Counted from the stretch's first letter, positions 9,546 to 20,370 are shown. The stretch: 47,767 nucleotides of DNA from Alphaproteobacteria bacterium (GCA_018401675.1 JAGYKM010000008.1:1-47767); one strand, 5' to 3'. Numbers and translations are program-made. The notes: a model not told the origin generated them from the letters alone.

Positions 9546-11099
9546 ATGCCTATATACACACATTTCCATAGAATTATTGTTCGCATAGGGTTTATCCTTC
9601 TTGGGGTTTCGCCTCTATTTGGGTTAGGGAGTGCTCGTGGTTTTGTGGATCAAGAGGCTTCTTCTCCCGCTCTCTCTGATATTCCTTCAGAGATTCAAGG
9701 CCTTTTAGAGGGGCCTCAGCCAGCTCTGGGCATCAAGAAGGCCTTTACTGTTTCTTTTGGAGATGTAAAAAACCTTTATGAGAGAGTGGGATTTAAGCCT
9801 TTGTGGTTTACTGACGAGGCTTTGACGAATTGTGCTCATTCTTTACGGGAGGCCTTGGGTCAAGTTGCTCAAGAAGGGTTAGAGCAAAGCGATTATGACT
9901 GGGCTTTAGAGCTGATTGCCAAGTGGTCTGGATCAACAAGTGGGTCTTTGGAAAATCAACTGCGCGCCGATATTCTCCTATCTCAGGTCCTCTTACAGTA
10001 TATAAGTGACGTCAGAGGCGAGCGATTATCTCCGAAAAAAATAGATAAAGAGCTCTTTATGGACAAGCCGGTTATTGACGAAGTTTCTTTGTTTTTAGAG
10101 GCTCTAAAGAGCAGTGGTGCCGCATCTTGTGGATGGCTAGAGGCGTTGCCCCCACAAAGTCCAGAGTATAGACAAGTCCGAGAGGAGTTGCATCGTTTAC
10201 TAAAAGTTAAAAGAGACTCTCAAGACGATTTATATTCAGCAAAAGACAAAGCTGCGCCAGAGGACAAAGGTCGGGATCATGCCCACGCCCAGAAGCACAA
10301 AACGCTCACAGTAGAAGAAAAAATCCAAAAAGTGGTTGTTACCATGGAGCGTCTTCGTTGGATGCCAGATGCTTGGGGGAATAAATATCTTCTCGTGAAT
10401 ATCCCCGCTTTCAAAGTAAAAGCGGTTGATCAAGGTAAAGAAGTTTTTTCTATGCCCATTATAGTAGGAAAATCTTATCGAGAGACACCGGTATTTACCT
10501 CAAAAATTATCAACCTTATTGTAAATCCGTCCTGGCATGTTCCTCGGATGATTGCTGTTAAGGATAAGCTTCCAATTATTAAAAAAAGAGGTCCAGGCTA
10601 TTTAACGAAGGAAAAGATTCACGTTTATAAAAACGGTCAAGAAGTGAGTCCTTCTTCCGTCAACTGGAGTGCCCTCAACAGTCGCAACTTTGATTTAAAT
10701 TTCCGACAAGATCCTGGTTCCATGAATGCTTTGGGGCGAATCCGTTTCACAATTCCTAATTCGTTTAGTGTGTATCTTCATGGTACGCCAAAGCAGAATT
10801 TATTTGATGAAAAGAAGAGAGCTTTTAGTTCTGGGTGTATCAGATTAGAAGATCCAGACAAGATGGCTGTGTTTGTATTGGAAGGGAATAGTGGCGATTG
10901 GACCTTGGATAAAATTAAAGCAGCGATCAATACCAATCGGACTCAAACCATTACTCTCGATCAGGCTGTTCCCACTTATTTACAGTACCTTACAGTGGTA
11001 TTTAATGAGGAGGGGGAACCCACCTATTTAGAAGATATCTATGGTCAAGACAAGCAAATTGGAGAGGCTTTAAAAACCCGTCGTGCACAAGGCCCCTAG
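9546..11099 (+). CDS. L,D-transpeptidase (YcbB/LdtD type), periplasmic
   Basis: Forms 3-3 cross-links between meso-diaminopimelate residues in peptidoglycan, or couples proteins to it. The 517-residue product has an N-terminal signal segment (hydrophobic residues about 9-31), a scaffold region with the RVGFKPLWF motif found in YcbB-like enzymes, and a C-terminal YkuD domain (about 260-460). The domain shows YLLVNIPAFKV, NPSWHVPRMIAVKDKLP, and the catalytic His/Cys pattern YLHGTPKQNLFD then SSGCIRLEDP, with the nucleophilic cysteine in SSGCIRL. A strong GGGGGAG site lies 6 nt before the ATG. secA follows 62 bp downstream in the same direction. The length and order suit the large YcbB-type family. 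All catalytic residues are present. Confidence 0.9.
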   Translation: MPIYTHFHRIIVRIGFILLGVSPLFGLGSARGFVDQEASSPALSDIPSEIQGLLEGPQPALGIKKAFTVSFGDVKNLYERVGFKPLWFTDEALTNCAHSLREALGQVAQEGLEQSDYDWALELIAKWSGSTSGSLENQLRADILLSQVLLQYISDVRGERLSPKKIDKELFMDKPVIDEVSLFLEALKSSGAASCGWLEALPPQSPEYRQVREELHRLLKVKRDSQDDLYSAKDKAAPEDKGRDHAHAQKHKTLTVEEKIQKVVVTMERLRWMPDAWGNKYLLVNIPAFKVKAVDQGKEVFSMPIIVGKSYRETPVFTSKIINLIVNPSWHVPRMIAVKDKLPIIKKRGPGYLTKEKIHVYKNGQEVSPSSVNWSALNSRNFDLNFRQDPGSMNALGRIRFTIPNSFSVYLHGTPKQNLFDEKKRAFSSGCIRLEDPDKMAVFVLEGNSGDWTLDKIKAAINTNRTQTITLDQAVPTYLQYLTVVFNEEGEPTYLEDIYGQDKQIGEALKTRRAQGP

Positions 11100-11161
11100 A
11101 TTTTTTCTCGTGTATGCCTTAAGGAAAGAGAGGAGCTCAAGAGAAATAGTTAGGAGAGAAA

Positions 11162-13927
11162 ATGCTGGGTGTGGTCGCCAAGAAGTTTTTTGGATCATCT
11201 AATGAACGAATTTTAAAGAAATTTAAAAAGAACGTAGATGGTATTAATAATCTAGAGTCTAAGATTCGTAATTTAACGGATGAGGCTTTAAAAAACCAAA
11301 CGGTTTTGTTGAAGCAAAAGCTTGCAGCAGGAGCTTCTTTAGATGATATTTTGCCAGAGGCATTTGCCACGGTGAGAGAGGCCGCGTGGCGCGTACTGGG
11401 GCAACGGCCTTTCGACGTACAATTACTTGGTGGAATGGCCCTTCATAAAGGAATGATTTGCGAAATGAGAACTGGTGAAGGAAAGACTTTAGTGTCTACT
11501 TTGCCATCCTATTTAAATGCGCTCACGGAAAAAGGGGTGCATATCATCACTGTGAACGACTATCTGGCTCAACGGGATGCCGAGTGGATGGGTCGAATTC
11601 ATCGATTTTTAGGATTGTCTGTGGGATGCATTGTCCATGATATGGACGACGATGCTCGTCGAAGAGCTTACGCTTCTGATATCACCTATGGTACCAATCA
11701 CGAAATAGGGTTTGATTATTTAAGAGATAATATGAAATTCCATTTGGAACAGAGGGTCCAAAGGTCTTTCAATTTTGCTTTGATAGATGAAGTGGACAGT
11801 ATTTTGATTGATGAGGCCCGTACGCCTTTGATCATTTCAGGAACCACAGAAGGATCGATTAATGTCTACCAGGCAATTGATCAAGTTGTGGCTAAGCTAA
11901 AGCCCGAAGATTTTGATAAAGATGAAAAACAGCGTTCCGTTAGCCTTACTGAGGCTGGTGCAGAACATATAGAAGAGTTATTGGAGACGGCTAACCTATT
12001 AAAAGAGGGGACGCTCTATGAATCCCATAATATTTCTTTGATGCACTATGTGAACCAAGCGTTGCGGGCTCACACACTATTTACTAAGGATGTAGATTAT
12101 ATAGTGAAAGATAATAAAGTTATTATCATTGATGAATTTACAGGACGTATGATGCAAGGAAGGCGCTATTCCGATAGTCTTCATCAGGCGTTAGAAGCAA
12201 AAGAAGGCGTGGAAATTGAAGAAGAAACGCAAACGCTGGCCTCTATTACCTACCAAAACTTATTCCGCTTGTACCCCACCCTTTCAGGGATGACGGGAAC
12301 GGCCATGACGGAAGCAGGCGAGTTTGCTGAAATTTATAAGCTCGAAGTTCTTGAAATTCCCACCAATAAGCCAGTTATGAGGAAAGATGGGGATGATGTG
12401 GTGTATCGGACTGCTCGAGAAAAGTACAAAGCGATACTTGCCTTAATTCAAGAATGTCATGCGCGCCAGCAGCCCGTTCTTGTTGGAACGGTGAGTATTG
12501 AAAAATCTGAATACCTCTCGGATCTTTTAAAAACTCACAAGATACCTCACCAAGTGCTCAATGCTCGTGTTCATGAGCAAGAGGCCTATATCATAGCTGA
12601 AGCGGGGCGCCCGGGCGCGGTGACCATAGCCACAAATATGGCGGGAAGGGGAACCGACATTCAGCTAGGTGGCAATTTTGATATGAGACTCGAACGCGTT
12701 ATGCAAGAAAAAGGATTAGAAAAAGCTTCTCCTGAGCTCATTCAAGAGATCAAAGTTCCCATGCTTGCTGATGCCCAACGGGTACGCGAATCTGGAGGGC
12801 TATTTGTTATAGGCACAGAACGACATGAATCACGACGCATAGATAACCAGTTGCGCGGACGTTCAGGTCGTCAAGGTGACCCCGGGGCCTCTCAATTTTT
12901 CCTTTCCTTGGACGACGATTTGATGAGGATTTTTGGATCAGATCGTTTGGATGGAGTTTTGAAAAAATTAGGGCTCCAAGAAGATGAGGCTATTACCCAT
13001 CCTTGGATTAATAGAGCTTTGGAAAAGGCGCAAAAGAAAGTTGAGGCGCGGAATTTTGATATCCGCAAGCATCTTTTGAAATATGACGATGTTATGAATG
13101 ACCAAAGGAAGGTAATCTACGAGCAACGTGTGGAAATTATGCGCGCCGATCAGCTCAAAGAGACCTTTTTGGACATGGCTCATGACGTTTTAGAGCGTAT
13201 ATATCGTCTAACTATTCCTCAACACACCTATCCCGAGGATTGGAATATAAAAGCCTTAGGCGCTGACTTACTCGACATATTTGCTCTGAGTTTACCTTTA
13301 GATTCTTGGGTGAAGGAAGAAGGGATTACGGATGCCGACGTATATACGCGACTTGGCGAAGCTATAGACTTATCTTTTTCACGAAAAGAGGCTGAATGGG
13401 GAGAGATTCCCTTTATCCAAATGGAAAAGACATTATTACTCCGCATGTTAGACCAAGCTTGGAAGGACCATCTTTTATCCTTGGATCATCTAAGAGAGGG
13501 GATCAATTTGCGAGCTTACGCCCAACGTGATCCTTTAAATGAGTATAAGCAGGAAGCTTTCTCCTTGTTTCAAAGCATGCTTGGGAGTTTGAAACTGAGC
13601 GCGGTGACGGCCCTATTTAATGCGTCTTTGAGTTCCCAAAAAACTTTCAGAGAGGATGATGATTCTTCGTTTAAGCAAATTGAGGGGAACATGCACGAAT
13701 CATCTCCTAAGGAAATGGCTGATCTTTTGACCCAATTGGGACTGGCCTCGGAAGATATTGATAGATCATTAAAAAACCTTGAAGAAATGAAAGATAACTC
13801 CAAAAAACGAGCTCTAGGAGAGGGAGAACGCGCTCCACAAGGTTCATCAGAAAAACTGCGTCGGAATGAAACATGTCCTTGTGGTTCTGGAAAGAAATAC
13901 AAGCTTTGTCATGGGTTGCTTACATAA
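11162..13927 (+). CDS. secA: preprotein translocase motor ATPase SecA
   Basis: ATP-driven motor pushing unfolded preproteins through SecYEG; cytosol and membrane. The 921 residues match the family. Domains in order: nucleotide-binding fold 1 with Walker A MRTGEGKT (about residue 101) and the [19 protein letters not shown]alker B region (about 208), the preprotein-crosslinking domain, fold 2 with [16 protein letters not shown] and the [18 protein letters not shown] motif, the helical scaffold, and a C-terminal zinc-binding tail [16 protein letters not shown] (SecB/ribosome contact). Start at 11162 follows a TTAGGAGAG site. No lesion is seen, in contrast to the repair genes nearby. Confidence 0.98.
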   Translation: MLGVVAKKFFGSSNERILKKFKKNVDGINNLESKIRNLTDEALKNQTVLLKQKLAAGASLDDILPEAFATVREAAWRVLGQRPFDVQLLGGMALHKGMICEMRTGEGKTLVSTLPSYLNALTEKGVHIITVNDYLAQRDAEWMGRIHRFLGLSVGCIVHDMDDDARRRAYASDITYGTNHEIGFDYLRDNMKFHLEQRVQRSFNFALIDEVDSILIDEARTPLIISGTTEGSINVYQAIDQVVAKLKPEDFDKDEKQRSVSLTEAGAEHIEELLETANLLKEGTLYESHNISLMHYVNQALRAHTLFTKDVDYIVKDNKVIIIDEFTGRMMQGRRYSDSLHQALEAKEGVEIEEETQTLASITYQNLFRLYPTLSGMTGTAMTEAGEFAEIYKLEVLEIPTNKPVMRKDGDDVVYRTAREKYKAILALIQECHARQQPVLVGTVSIEKSEYLSDLLKTHKIPHQVLNARVHEQEAYIIAEAGRPGAVTIATNMAGRGTDIQLGGNFDMRLERVMQEKGLEKASPELIQEIKVPMLADAQRVRESGGLFVIGTERHESRRIDNQLRGRSGRQGDPGASQFFLSLDDDLMRIFGSDRLDGVLKKLGLQEDEAITHPWINRALEKAQKKVEARNFDIRKHLLKYDDVMNDQRKVIYEQRVEIMRADQLKETFLDMAHDVLERIYRLTIPQHTYPEDWNIKALGADLLDIFALSLPLDSWVKEEGITDADVYTRLGEAIDLSFSRKEAEWGEIPFIQMEKTLLLRMLDQAWKDHLLSLDHLREGINLRAYAQRDPLNEYKQEAFSLFQSMLGSLKLSAVTALFNASLSSQKTFREDDDSSFKQIEGNMHESSPKEMADLLTQLGLASEDIDRSLKNLEEMKDNSKKRALGEGERAPQGSSEKLRRNETCPCGSGKKYKLCHGLLT

Positions 13928-13996
13928 AGGAGCTAAAAGAAGACGGTTTCCGCTAGAACAAAAGAGGGGCTGTAGATAAGAAAAAGGGAGAGCAAA

Positions 13997-15175
13997 ATGA
14001 AGCTATTGAGGTATATCTTTTTTTGTGTGATTTGTGCTTCATCTGGGGCGTTCGGGGAGAAGCTAGAAAGCTCTGCCAGCTCCGAATCTCCAGAGGCACT
14101 ACTTCAAGTTGTTAAGAAAAAGATAGAGCAAGGGTGGACAAAACGCCACTATCGCGTTGGGGTATCGGAACAACCACCATTTTCTTTTCTGAACAAAAAT
14201 ACCAAGAAGTGGGAAGGAATTGCTATTGATATTTGGCAAGGAATTGCTGCTGCGAACAAGTTAACCTACGAATTCCATGTGGTACCTTCGCTTAATCAAG
14301 GACAAAGAGATGTGGAGGCAGGTAGGTTTGATTTGCTGATCGGTGCATTTCCTGCGGTCCCACAAAATGATTATCACATAGAATACTCACTTCCTTTTTA
14401 TGTTTCTGGATTGGGTGTAGCTTTTGCTCCCCAAAGAGGAAAGATAGTGATGAATTTTTTTAGAATGTTTCTGTCTTGGGAATTTCTAAGTGCTCTATTC
14501 GGATTGGTTCTTTTTGTTTTTACCGGGGCCGTGGGAATGTGGATCATAGAACGTCGGAACAATCCACTTTTCGGCAAGGAAGGTTTTTTAAAAGCTGTGG
14601 GTAACGGAATGTATTGGTCGGCCGGGACCGTTACGTCCGTGGGATCTGGAAATACACTCCCTGACACGCCTAGAGGGAAGGCGTTTAGTATATTTTGGAT
14701 GTTTATAGGTGTTCTTCTTACGTCGGTTCTGATGGCAGCTATTACGTCATCGCTTACTGTGGGGCAACTCTCTTCACTTTTTACAAATCCAAAAAATTTA
14801 AAATCTATGACCATAGGATGCATTGAGGGCAGTGATGGGGAGTTTTATCTGAGTGAAAACTTAATCGCATGTAGGCCGCAACAGTCTCTAGAAGAGGGGA
14901 TTAAAGCCCTTTTGAATAATGACATTGAGGCGTTGATTTATTCAGACCCTTTATTGAGGTATGAAATTTCAACAAAAAACGTGCCTGTTGAAGTCTATTC
15001 CACCACGTACAGCCAGCTCTACTATTCATTTGTTATTGGGGACCAAGCCTTCTTGCACGAAGTGAACAAAGCAATTTTGCTCTATATAAATGGGCCACAA
15101 TGGAGCAAGGATATATTCAAGTATTTAAAAATCTCTAAAGATTCAGTAGTGAAGAAATTTGAAGGATTTCTGTGA
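13997..15175 (+). CDS. ionotropic glutamate receptor-like channel (GluR0 type) with periplasmic ligand-binding domain
   Basis: Predicted ligand-gated ion channel: signal peptide (residues 1-20), first lobe of a solute-binding (SBP type 3) domain (about 52-150), transmembrane helix (about 162-184), re-entrant pore loop (about 200-220), second transmembrane helix (about 228-255, ending AAITSSLTV), then the second ligand-binding lobe (about 266-390). This S1-channel-S2 layout is that of prokaryotic glutamate receptor channels. The pore loop reads TVTSVGSGN where K+-selective relatives have TVGYGD, so Tyr is replaced by Ser and Asp by Asn. The ligand is unknown. A GGGAG site lies before the ATG. 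It is 70 bp downstream of secA but functionally unrelated. Not a transporter: no permease partner is adjacent. Confidence 0.85.
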   Translation: MKLLRYIFFCVICASSGAFGEKLESSASSESPEALLQVVKKKIEQGWTKRHYRVGVSEQPPFSFLNKNTKKWEGIAIDIWQGIAAANKLTYEFHVVPSLNQGQRDVEAGRFDLLIGAFPAVPQNDYHIEYSLPFYVSGLGVAFAPQRGKIVMNFFRMFLSWEFLSALFGLVLFVFTGAVGMWIIERRNNPLFGKEGFLKAVGNGMYWSAGTVTSVGSGNTLPDTPRGKAFSIFWMFIGVLLTSVLMAAITSSLTVGQLSSLFTNPKNLKSMTIGCIEGSDGEFYLSENLIACRPQQSLEEGIKALLNNDIEALIYSDPLLRYEISTKNVPVEVYSTTYSQLYYSFVIGDQAFLHEVNKAILLYINGPQWSKDIFKYLKISKDSVVKKFEGFL

Positions 15176-15944
15176 GATAGGATGCAGTTAGGACCTATCC
15201 AAATAGGAAAAATAACCCTGTAGGGTGATATGGGCTTATAGAGGGTAGGTAGGAAGGAGATATTGTGAGGTATAAATCCTCAATTTTTTTTCCAGAGATC
15301 TCATCCTGTCGTCCAAGACACGATTCATATGCTTTCGCATTTTCTCTTACATGCATCTTAAACAATTTGGTTTTTTGAAGGTCATTCTGAGAAAAAGCTT
15401 TCTTAGAATGTGAAAAAAAGAGATAGTGACTAGGGTTTTAGAATTCTAACAAAACCAATATGGACATATTTTTTTATTATTATTGTCCCTCGATTCCTCC
15501 CAGAATCAGCTTTTTAGAATATTCCTAAAGCCTTAACGTCCTTAGTCTTTCTTTCAAGTAGGCGATCAACATCTCTAATGAATCAGTAAAGGCACTCACT
15601 GAGAAAGTTGATCTCAAAACCAGTCCTGTTTAAAACGTTGTCTTTTTTTATTTGGAGGTATCTATACCTCACTTCCTATTTAAGATCATACGGGAATTTA
15701 GAGGAATGTCTATGGATAAAATGTTTATTTGGGATTTGCAGTTGAAAACAATAATATTTTTTTTCAACATATGATGAATGCTAAGAACTTCGTAGAGAAT
15801 GCTATATATGAAAAGATTATTTTAAGGAGAATTCAGGGGAATTGTACATATACTTAAAAAAAGAATGAATAAGGGTTTAATTCTGGTTTATAGTTTCATT
15901 TTAGTCAATAATTAAGAATGAAATTCATTTTCTGATAGCTATCA
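15176..15944. other. long gene-free stretch
   Basis: 769 bases with no supported gene. It holds a perfect-fold hairpin at 15383-15410 and a small palindrome (GAGGTA-TCTA-TACCTC, 15655-15670). A minus-strand frame near 15530-15640 stays open for about 34 codons and looks vaguely protein-like, but matches nothing I recognise; it may be the last trace of a lost gene. Confidence 0.5.
15383..15410. repeat. 12-bp stem hairpin with 4-nt loop
   Basis: CATTCTGAGAAA pairs with TTTCTTAGAATG around an AAGC loop, with a single G-T pair. No T-run follows on the plus strand (it is followed by an A-run); on the minus strand a T-run precedes it instead of following. It is therefore not a standard intrinsic terminator in either direction. 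Confidence 0.6.
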
Positions 15945-17978
15945 ATGAGAAAGATGTTTCCTATGGCGGATATAGAGACTTGTAATAAAGTAAAAAAAGA
16001 GAAAGATGTAGAAGTAAAAGACAAACAATTAGCACCTTTTCGTCTTGTTTCTTCATTTAAACCTCAAGGAGATCAGCCCCAAGCTATTTCAAAATTAACC
16101 CAAGGTTTAGGAAATGGATTAAAAAATCAAGTCCTCATGGGCGTTACGGGATCGGGGAAAACCTACACCATGGCTCAAGTCATATCTCATATCCAAAAAC
16201 CCACGCTTATTTTGGCTCACAATAAGACGTTAGCTTCCCAGTTGTATGAAGAAATGAAGGCCTTCTTTCCCCATAATGCGGTGGAATATTTTGTGTCTTA
16301 TTATGATTATTATCAGCCGGAGGCTTATGTTGCGCGGACAGATACCTTCATAGAAAAAGAATCCACGATTAACGAACAAATCGACCGTATGCGTCATGGG
16401 GCGACCCGGGCATTAATGGAGCGGAAAGATGTTTTGATCGTTGCCAGTATATCTTGTATTTACGGTATAGGATCGGTTGAGAGCTATTCTGAGATGATTA
16501 TGACGCTTAGGCGTGGCGAAAGTTATAATATGACTGAGCTGAAGTCACAATTGGTGAATCTATCGTACAGACGTAATGAAGATGGATTTACCCGGGGGAT
16601 TTTAGGATAAAAGGCTGACCTATGGGAGATTTCCTCTCATTTTAGAACAGAGCCTGGCGTATTTCTTTTTGGAGATGAAATTGAATCGATTCATGAGATG
16701 GAAATCACTCTACTGGCATTAATCATTACATCTTGATGAAATTACATTTACAAACCATTATATTGCCTGCCACAGTTAACCAGCTATGGGAGCATTAAAA
16801 AAGATTTACAAGAGTCAGGATCTTGGAATTTAGATCCTCTAAAAGATGAGTTTAGCAAGGCTCAACGTATCAAGAGAACCCAATTTGACCTTGAGATGTT
16901 GGAAACCACCGGTATGTGTCCAGGAATTGAAAATTATTGGGCACCTAACGGCAGAGCGCCCGAGGCTCCGCCAACGCTTTTTGAGTACTTTCCCAAAGAT
17001 GCCTTGCTTATAGTCGATGAGAGTCATGTATCCATACCCCAGCTAAGGGGCATGTATAAAGGAGATAGATCGCGAAAAGAAACCTTATCAATTATGGATT
17101 TAGATTGCAAGCATGGATAATCGTCCTTTAATGTTCGAGGAATGGGAAAGTAGCCATTTAAACCATGTTTGTGTCTGCCACACCTGGGCCATGGGCTGGA
17201 ACATGCAGGGGAGACGAGGTGGTAGAACAAGTTGTATCAAATCCCAGGTTGTTAGATCCCTTATGTCATAATAAAGCCAACCTTCCAGGTGGATGATTTT
17301 GATGATGGAAACTCAACAGAAGAAGTATCCAAAGAGGCACCGTGTTCTTATTACGACTCTAACCAAAAAATGGCACAAGCACTTACTGATTATCTCACAG
17401 AATCAGGATTTAAAGTTAAATACATCCACTCAGATGTGGATACTCTAGATCGTATTGAGATTATAGAAGCGTTGCGTAGAGGGAAGTGTGATATTTTAAT
17501 AGGGATTAATTTATTAAGAAGGCCTTATTCCCGAATGTGGGCTTGTGGCTATGGATTACGAATAAGGAAGGGTTCTTGAAGTCCCGTCAGGCGCAATTCA
17601 AACCATTGGGAGAGCGGCCCGAAATACCGAAGGAAGGTTGTCCTATATGCTGATAGAATAACAGGCTCAATGGAATATGCTTTGGGAGAGACGAATCGAC
17701 GACGGGCCATTCAAGAAGCGCATAATAAACGGCATGGAATTGAGCCTACCAACACCCAGCGTGCTTTGCGTAGTGCCAAGGAAGATTCTTTTAAGAAGGT
17801 TAAAAAAGGCAGTCCTTCCCAGGCCGGTGACTTAAAGTCCATTAAGAAACAATTGGTGCTTTTGGAAAAAGAAATGAAAAAAGCGGCAGAAAATTTGGAG
17901 TTCGAAACAGCCATGAGTCTGAGAGAGCAGTTGCGAGCTCTTGAGAAGGAAGAGCTTCGGTTAAGAAGCCCTTCTTGA
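15945..17978 (+). pseudogene. uvrB: uvrB, excinuclease ABC subunit B, multiply broken
   Basis: UvrB verifies DNA damage and loads UvrC. The 2034-bp span is nearly full length for uvrB, but no frame stays open. Piece 1 (to 16610) holds the Walker [35 protein letters not shown] and the beta-hairpin region [15 protein letters not shown]. Then follow, in shifting frames, SHFRTEPGVFLFGDEIESIH (about 16635-16690), [20 protein letters not shown] with [14 protein letters not shown] (16930-17035), SATPG-like remains near 17185, a motif V-VI region broken around 17510-17600 (IQTIGRAARNTEG), and the C-terminal MEYALGETNRRRAIQ plus UVR domain (LEKEMKKAAENLEFETAM). At least six lesions of mixed kind are visible, so this is genuine decay and not a sequencing slip. 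Confidence 0.93.
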
Positions 17979-18001
17979 GATAAAAAAGTTTTATGCCCGA
18001 C

Positions 18002-18757
18002 TCATTGGGGAGGGTAGGTTATTTTTTCCAGATACAGACCATAAGGTGGGGCTGATGGGCCAGCTTTGGTACGGTCTTTTGCCTCAAGGGCCGATTTGAT
18101 CTGGTGGGGGTTCCACTTTTGAAGTCCTACCAGTAAAAGAGTGCCTACCATGTTACGGACTTGATGATGCAAAAAAGAGCGAGAGGCAATTTGAATGTCT
18201 ATCACGTCCCCAGACCGGTTAATATCAAAGCGGTCTAGGGTTTTGAAAGGAGAAGGACTTTGGCAATTATGGCCCCGGAAAGAGGAAAAGTCATGATGGC
18301 CGATGAAATGGGCTGCTCCTTGACTCATGGCGTCCAGATCAAGAGGCTGAATAACATGGCAATATCGGTCTCGATCTAAAATAGGCGGCGTCCGTCTGTT
18401 AAGAATACGGTATCGATATAGACGGTGAACCGCACTAAAGCGCGCATGAAAACTATCAGGAACCTCTTCCACGTGAAGAACCCCAAAATCCACTCTTTTA
18501 AGGGTGTTGCGAAGGTGAGCGTTGAGCCCGTCTTTAATAACATGGGGGGACATATTTTTGGACAAAGTAAAATGGCACACTTGCCCGAGGGCATGGACAC
18601 CCGCATCGGTTCTTCCAGCGGCAAAAATTTGGGCAGCTTCTTGAGTGAGGGCATGTAAAGCCTTTGTGAGAGTGCCCTCAAGAGACAAGAACCCAGGTTG
18701 GGCCTGCCAACCTACATAGTGGGTCCCATCATATTCTAGCAGGGCTTTGTATCTCAT
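18002..18757 (-). CDS. truA: tRNA pseudouridine(38-40) synthase
   Basis: Modifies uridines 38-40 in the anticodon stem-loop of many tRNAs. The 251-residue product starts MRYKALLEYDGTHYVGWQAQ, contains the catalytic aspartate in FAAGRTDAGVHALGQVCHF (about residues 45-63), and later FSSFRGHNCQSPSP and the RSFLHHQVRNMVGTLLLVG block (about 189-207), all hallmarks of TruA. It lies 8 bp after fmt on the same strand in the def-fmt-truA order typical of alphaproteobacteria, and converges on the uvrB remnant. Confidence 0.96.
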   Translation of the reverse strand: MRYKALLEYDGTHYVGWQAQPGFLSLEGTLTKALHALTQEAAQIFAAGRTDAGVHALGQVCHFTLSKNMSPHVIKDGLNAHLRNTLKRVDFGVLHVEEVPDSFHARFSAVHRLYRYRILNRRTPPILDRDRYCHVIQPLDLDAMSQGAAHFIGHHDFSSFRGHNCQSPSPFKTLDRFDINRSGDVIDIQIASRSFLHHQVRNMVGTLLLVGLQKWNPHQIKSALEAKDRTKAGPSAPPYGLYLEKITYPPQ

Positions 18758-18765
18758 AATAGAGG

Positions 18766-19746
18766 CTATCCGTTGGGAAGGGAAAATGACAAAGATACCT
18801 GGGAGCCAGGCACAAAATTAAAGCCTCGCTGGAAATCTTCAATGGATAATGGACGTCCGCCTTCTTTTTGCACAACTAAGGGGATCAGAAGAGATCCCTG
18901 AGCGCATTGAATGGCTAGGGAAGGGGTCTTCATAATAGTTCCAATGGGTTGGGAGGCAAGGGGGTCCATAAGCGACGTGGCTTCGAGCACCTTAATGAGG
19001 GTATTCTCATAGATAAATCGAGCGCCAGGTAAGGGTGAAAAAGCGCGGACTCTTTGCTCCAATAGCTGTGCGGATTGGCTGAAGTCTAGATGCATTTGTG
19101 TGGAAGTGAGCTTTGGGGCATAGGTAATCCCCTGGGAGGGCTGGGGTTGAGGCAGTAAGTTATGAGAGTGAATTTCTTCTAGAGTCTTGTGGATCAAGGG
19201 TCCACCCAATAAAGACAGGGTTTGGGATAAGCGCGCGGCGGTGTCTGTGGGCGCGATAGGAACGGTTTGCTCCATATATATGGGGCCCGTATCGACGCCA
19301 GAGTCCATTCTCATGATGGTTATGCCCGTTTGGGTATCGCCAGCTTCAATACATCGATTAATGGGTGCTGCGCCTCTCCAGAGTGGCAACAAAGAGGCGT
19401 GGACGTTTAAGCATCCTAAAGGTGCAGCTGTAAGGATCTCTAAGGGTAGGATAAGCCCATAGGCCACCACTACAATGGCTTGGACTTGGTGGGCTTGAAT
19501 GCAAGAAAGAAGAGTCTGTTGGGCTACAAGATCCTTAAGAGATTCCGGTGTATAAACAGGCAAGCCATGGGTTTGTGCAAAAAGGTGAACAGGGGATAAA
19601 GTGACCTTGTGCCCACGTCCCTTGGGCCGTGGTGGTTGGGCATATACCGCGGCAATGGGAAATTTTTGATCAAGGAGATAGGATAAAGTGGGCACTGCAA
19701 AATCAGGTGTTCCCATAAAAATAAGAGGGAATGTGGTTGGTTTCAT
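18766..19746 (-). CDS. fmt: methionyl-tRNA formyltransferase
   Basis: Formylates initiator Met-tRNA using 10-formyltetrahydrofolate. The 326 residues include the N-terminal formyltransferase fold (FMGTPDFAVPTLSYLL at about 10-25, PPRPKGRGHKVTLSPV near 38-53, the catalytic Asn/His region GCLNVHASLLPLWRGAAPIN about 106-125, and Asp in MRMDSGVDTGPIY) and the C-terminal tRNA-binding domain. Its ATG overlaps the stop of def by four bases (ATGA), a sign of translational coupling. def and fmt together handle both ends of the formyl-methionine cycle. Confidence 0.97.
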   Translation of the reverse strand: MKPTTFPLIFMGTPDFAVPTLSYLLDQKFPIAAVYAQPPRPKGRGHKVTLSPVHLFAQTHGLPVYTPESLKDLVAQQTLLSCIQAHQVQAIVVVAYGLILPLEILTAAPLGCLNVHASLLPLWRGAAPINRCIEAGDTQTGITIMRMDSGVDTGPIYMEQTVPIAPTDTAARLSQTLSLLGGPLIHKTLEEIHSHNLLPQPQPSQGITYAPKLTSTQMHLDFSQSAQLLEQRVRAFSPLPGARFIYENTLIKVLEATSLMDPLASQPIGTIMKTPSLAIQCAQGSLLIPLVVQKEGGRPLSIEDFQRGFNFVPGSQVSLSFSLPNG

Positions 19747-20270
19747 ACTGTATCAAAGCCTAGTTCAGCAATAAGGCGTTTTCTATCTTCGGGCTCGAGC
19801 CGGTCTATGAATAAAATCCCATCCAGGTGATCTATCTCATGTTGCATACACCGAGCGAGCATATCTCTATCCTCTTCTTCTTGAACATTGCCATCAAGGT
19901 CTAGGTACCGCATGCGGATATGCAATGGACGCGTTACAATCCCGGTAATGTATTTGAATGAATCCTTACAAGAGGCTACAGATAAACACCCTTCCTCCAT
20001 TTTAGAGGTTTCTATTGATGCAGACACAATTTCAGGGTTGATGTAGACCTTCGGAGAAACGGGCTTCATATCTTGGGTTACATCTAAGTCCATTACTACT
20101 ACTCGGTGGGGTATCCCCAGTTGAGTTGCAGCAAGGCCTATGCCTTTATAATGGTACATACTATGGAGCATGTCTTGGGCAAGAGCCTTGATTTCTGGGG
20201 TTATCTTAGCCACAGGCTTGGCCTTTTCTCGGAGGCGGGGATCGGGATGATGTAAGGGAGCTAAGACCAT
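19743..20270 (-). CDS. def: peptide deformylase
   Basis: Metalloenzyme removing the formyl group from nascent proteins. At 175 residues it is standard length and has all three family motifs: GIGLAATQLG (about 45-54), EEGCLSVA (about 92-99; the cysteine is a metal ligand) and QHEIDHLDGILF (about 135-146; HExxH). It heads the def-fmt-truA set and overlaps fmt by 4 bp. An AGAGGTT element before the ATG serves as ribosome binding site. Confidence 0.97.
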   Translation of the reverse strand: MVLAPLHHPDPRLREKAKPVAKITPEIKALAQDMLHSMYHYKGIGLAATQLGIPHRVVVMDLDVTQDMKPVSPKVYINPEIVSASIETSKMEEGCLSVASCKDSFKYITGIVTRPLHIRMRYLDLDGNVQEEEDRDMLARCMQHEIDHLDGILFIDRLEPEDRKRLIAELGFDTV

Positions 20271-20370
20271 GGGGAACCTCTGAGAGTAGGGAAAACGGGT
20301 ATAGGATTAATTTCTTGTTTACAATAACGGTGGGCACAGGGAAAGAAAAAAAGCCAAGCCATACCACTTT

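Noticed and set aside
14398..14823. Minus-strand frame of 141 codons
   Set aside because: Antisense to the pore region of the glutamate-receptor-like gene; no start signals or family match.
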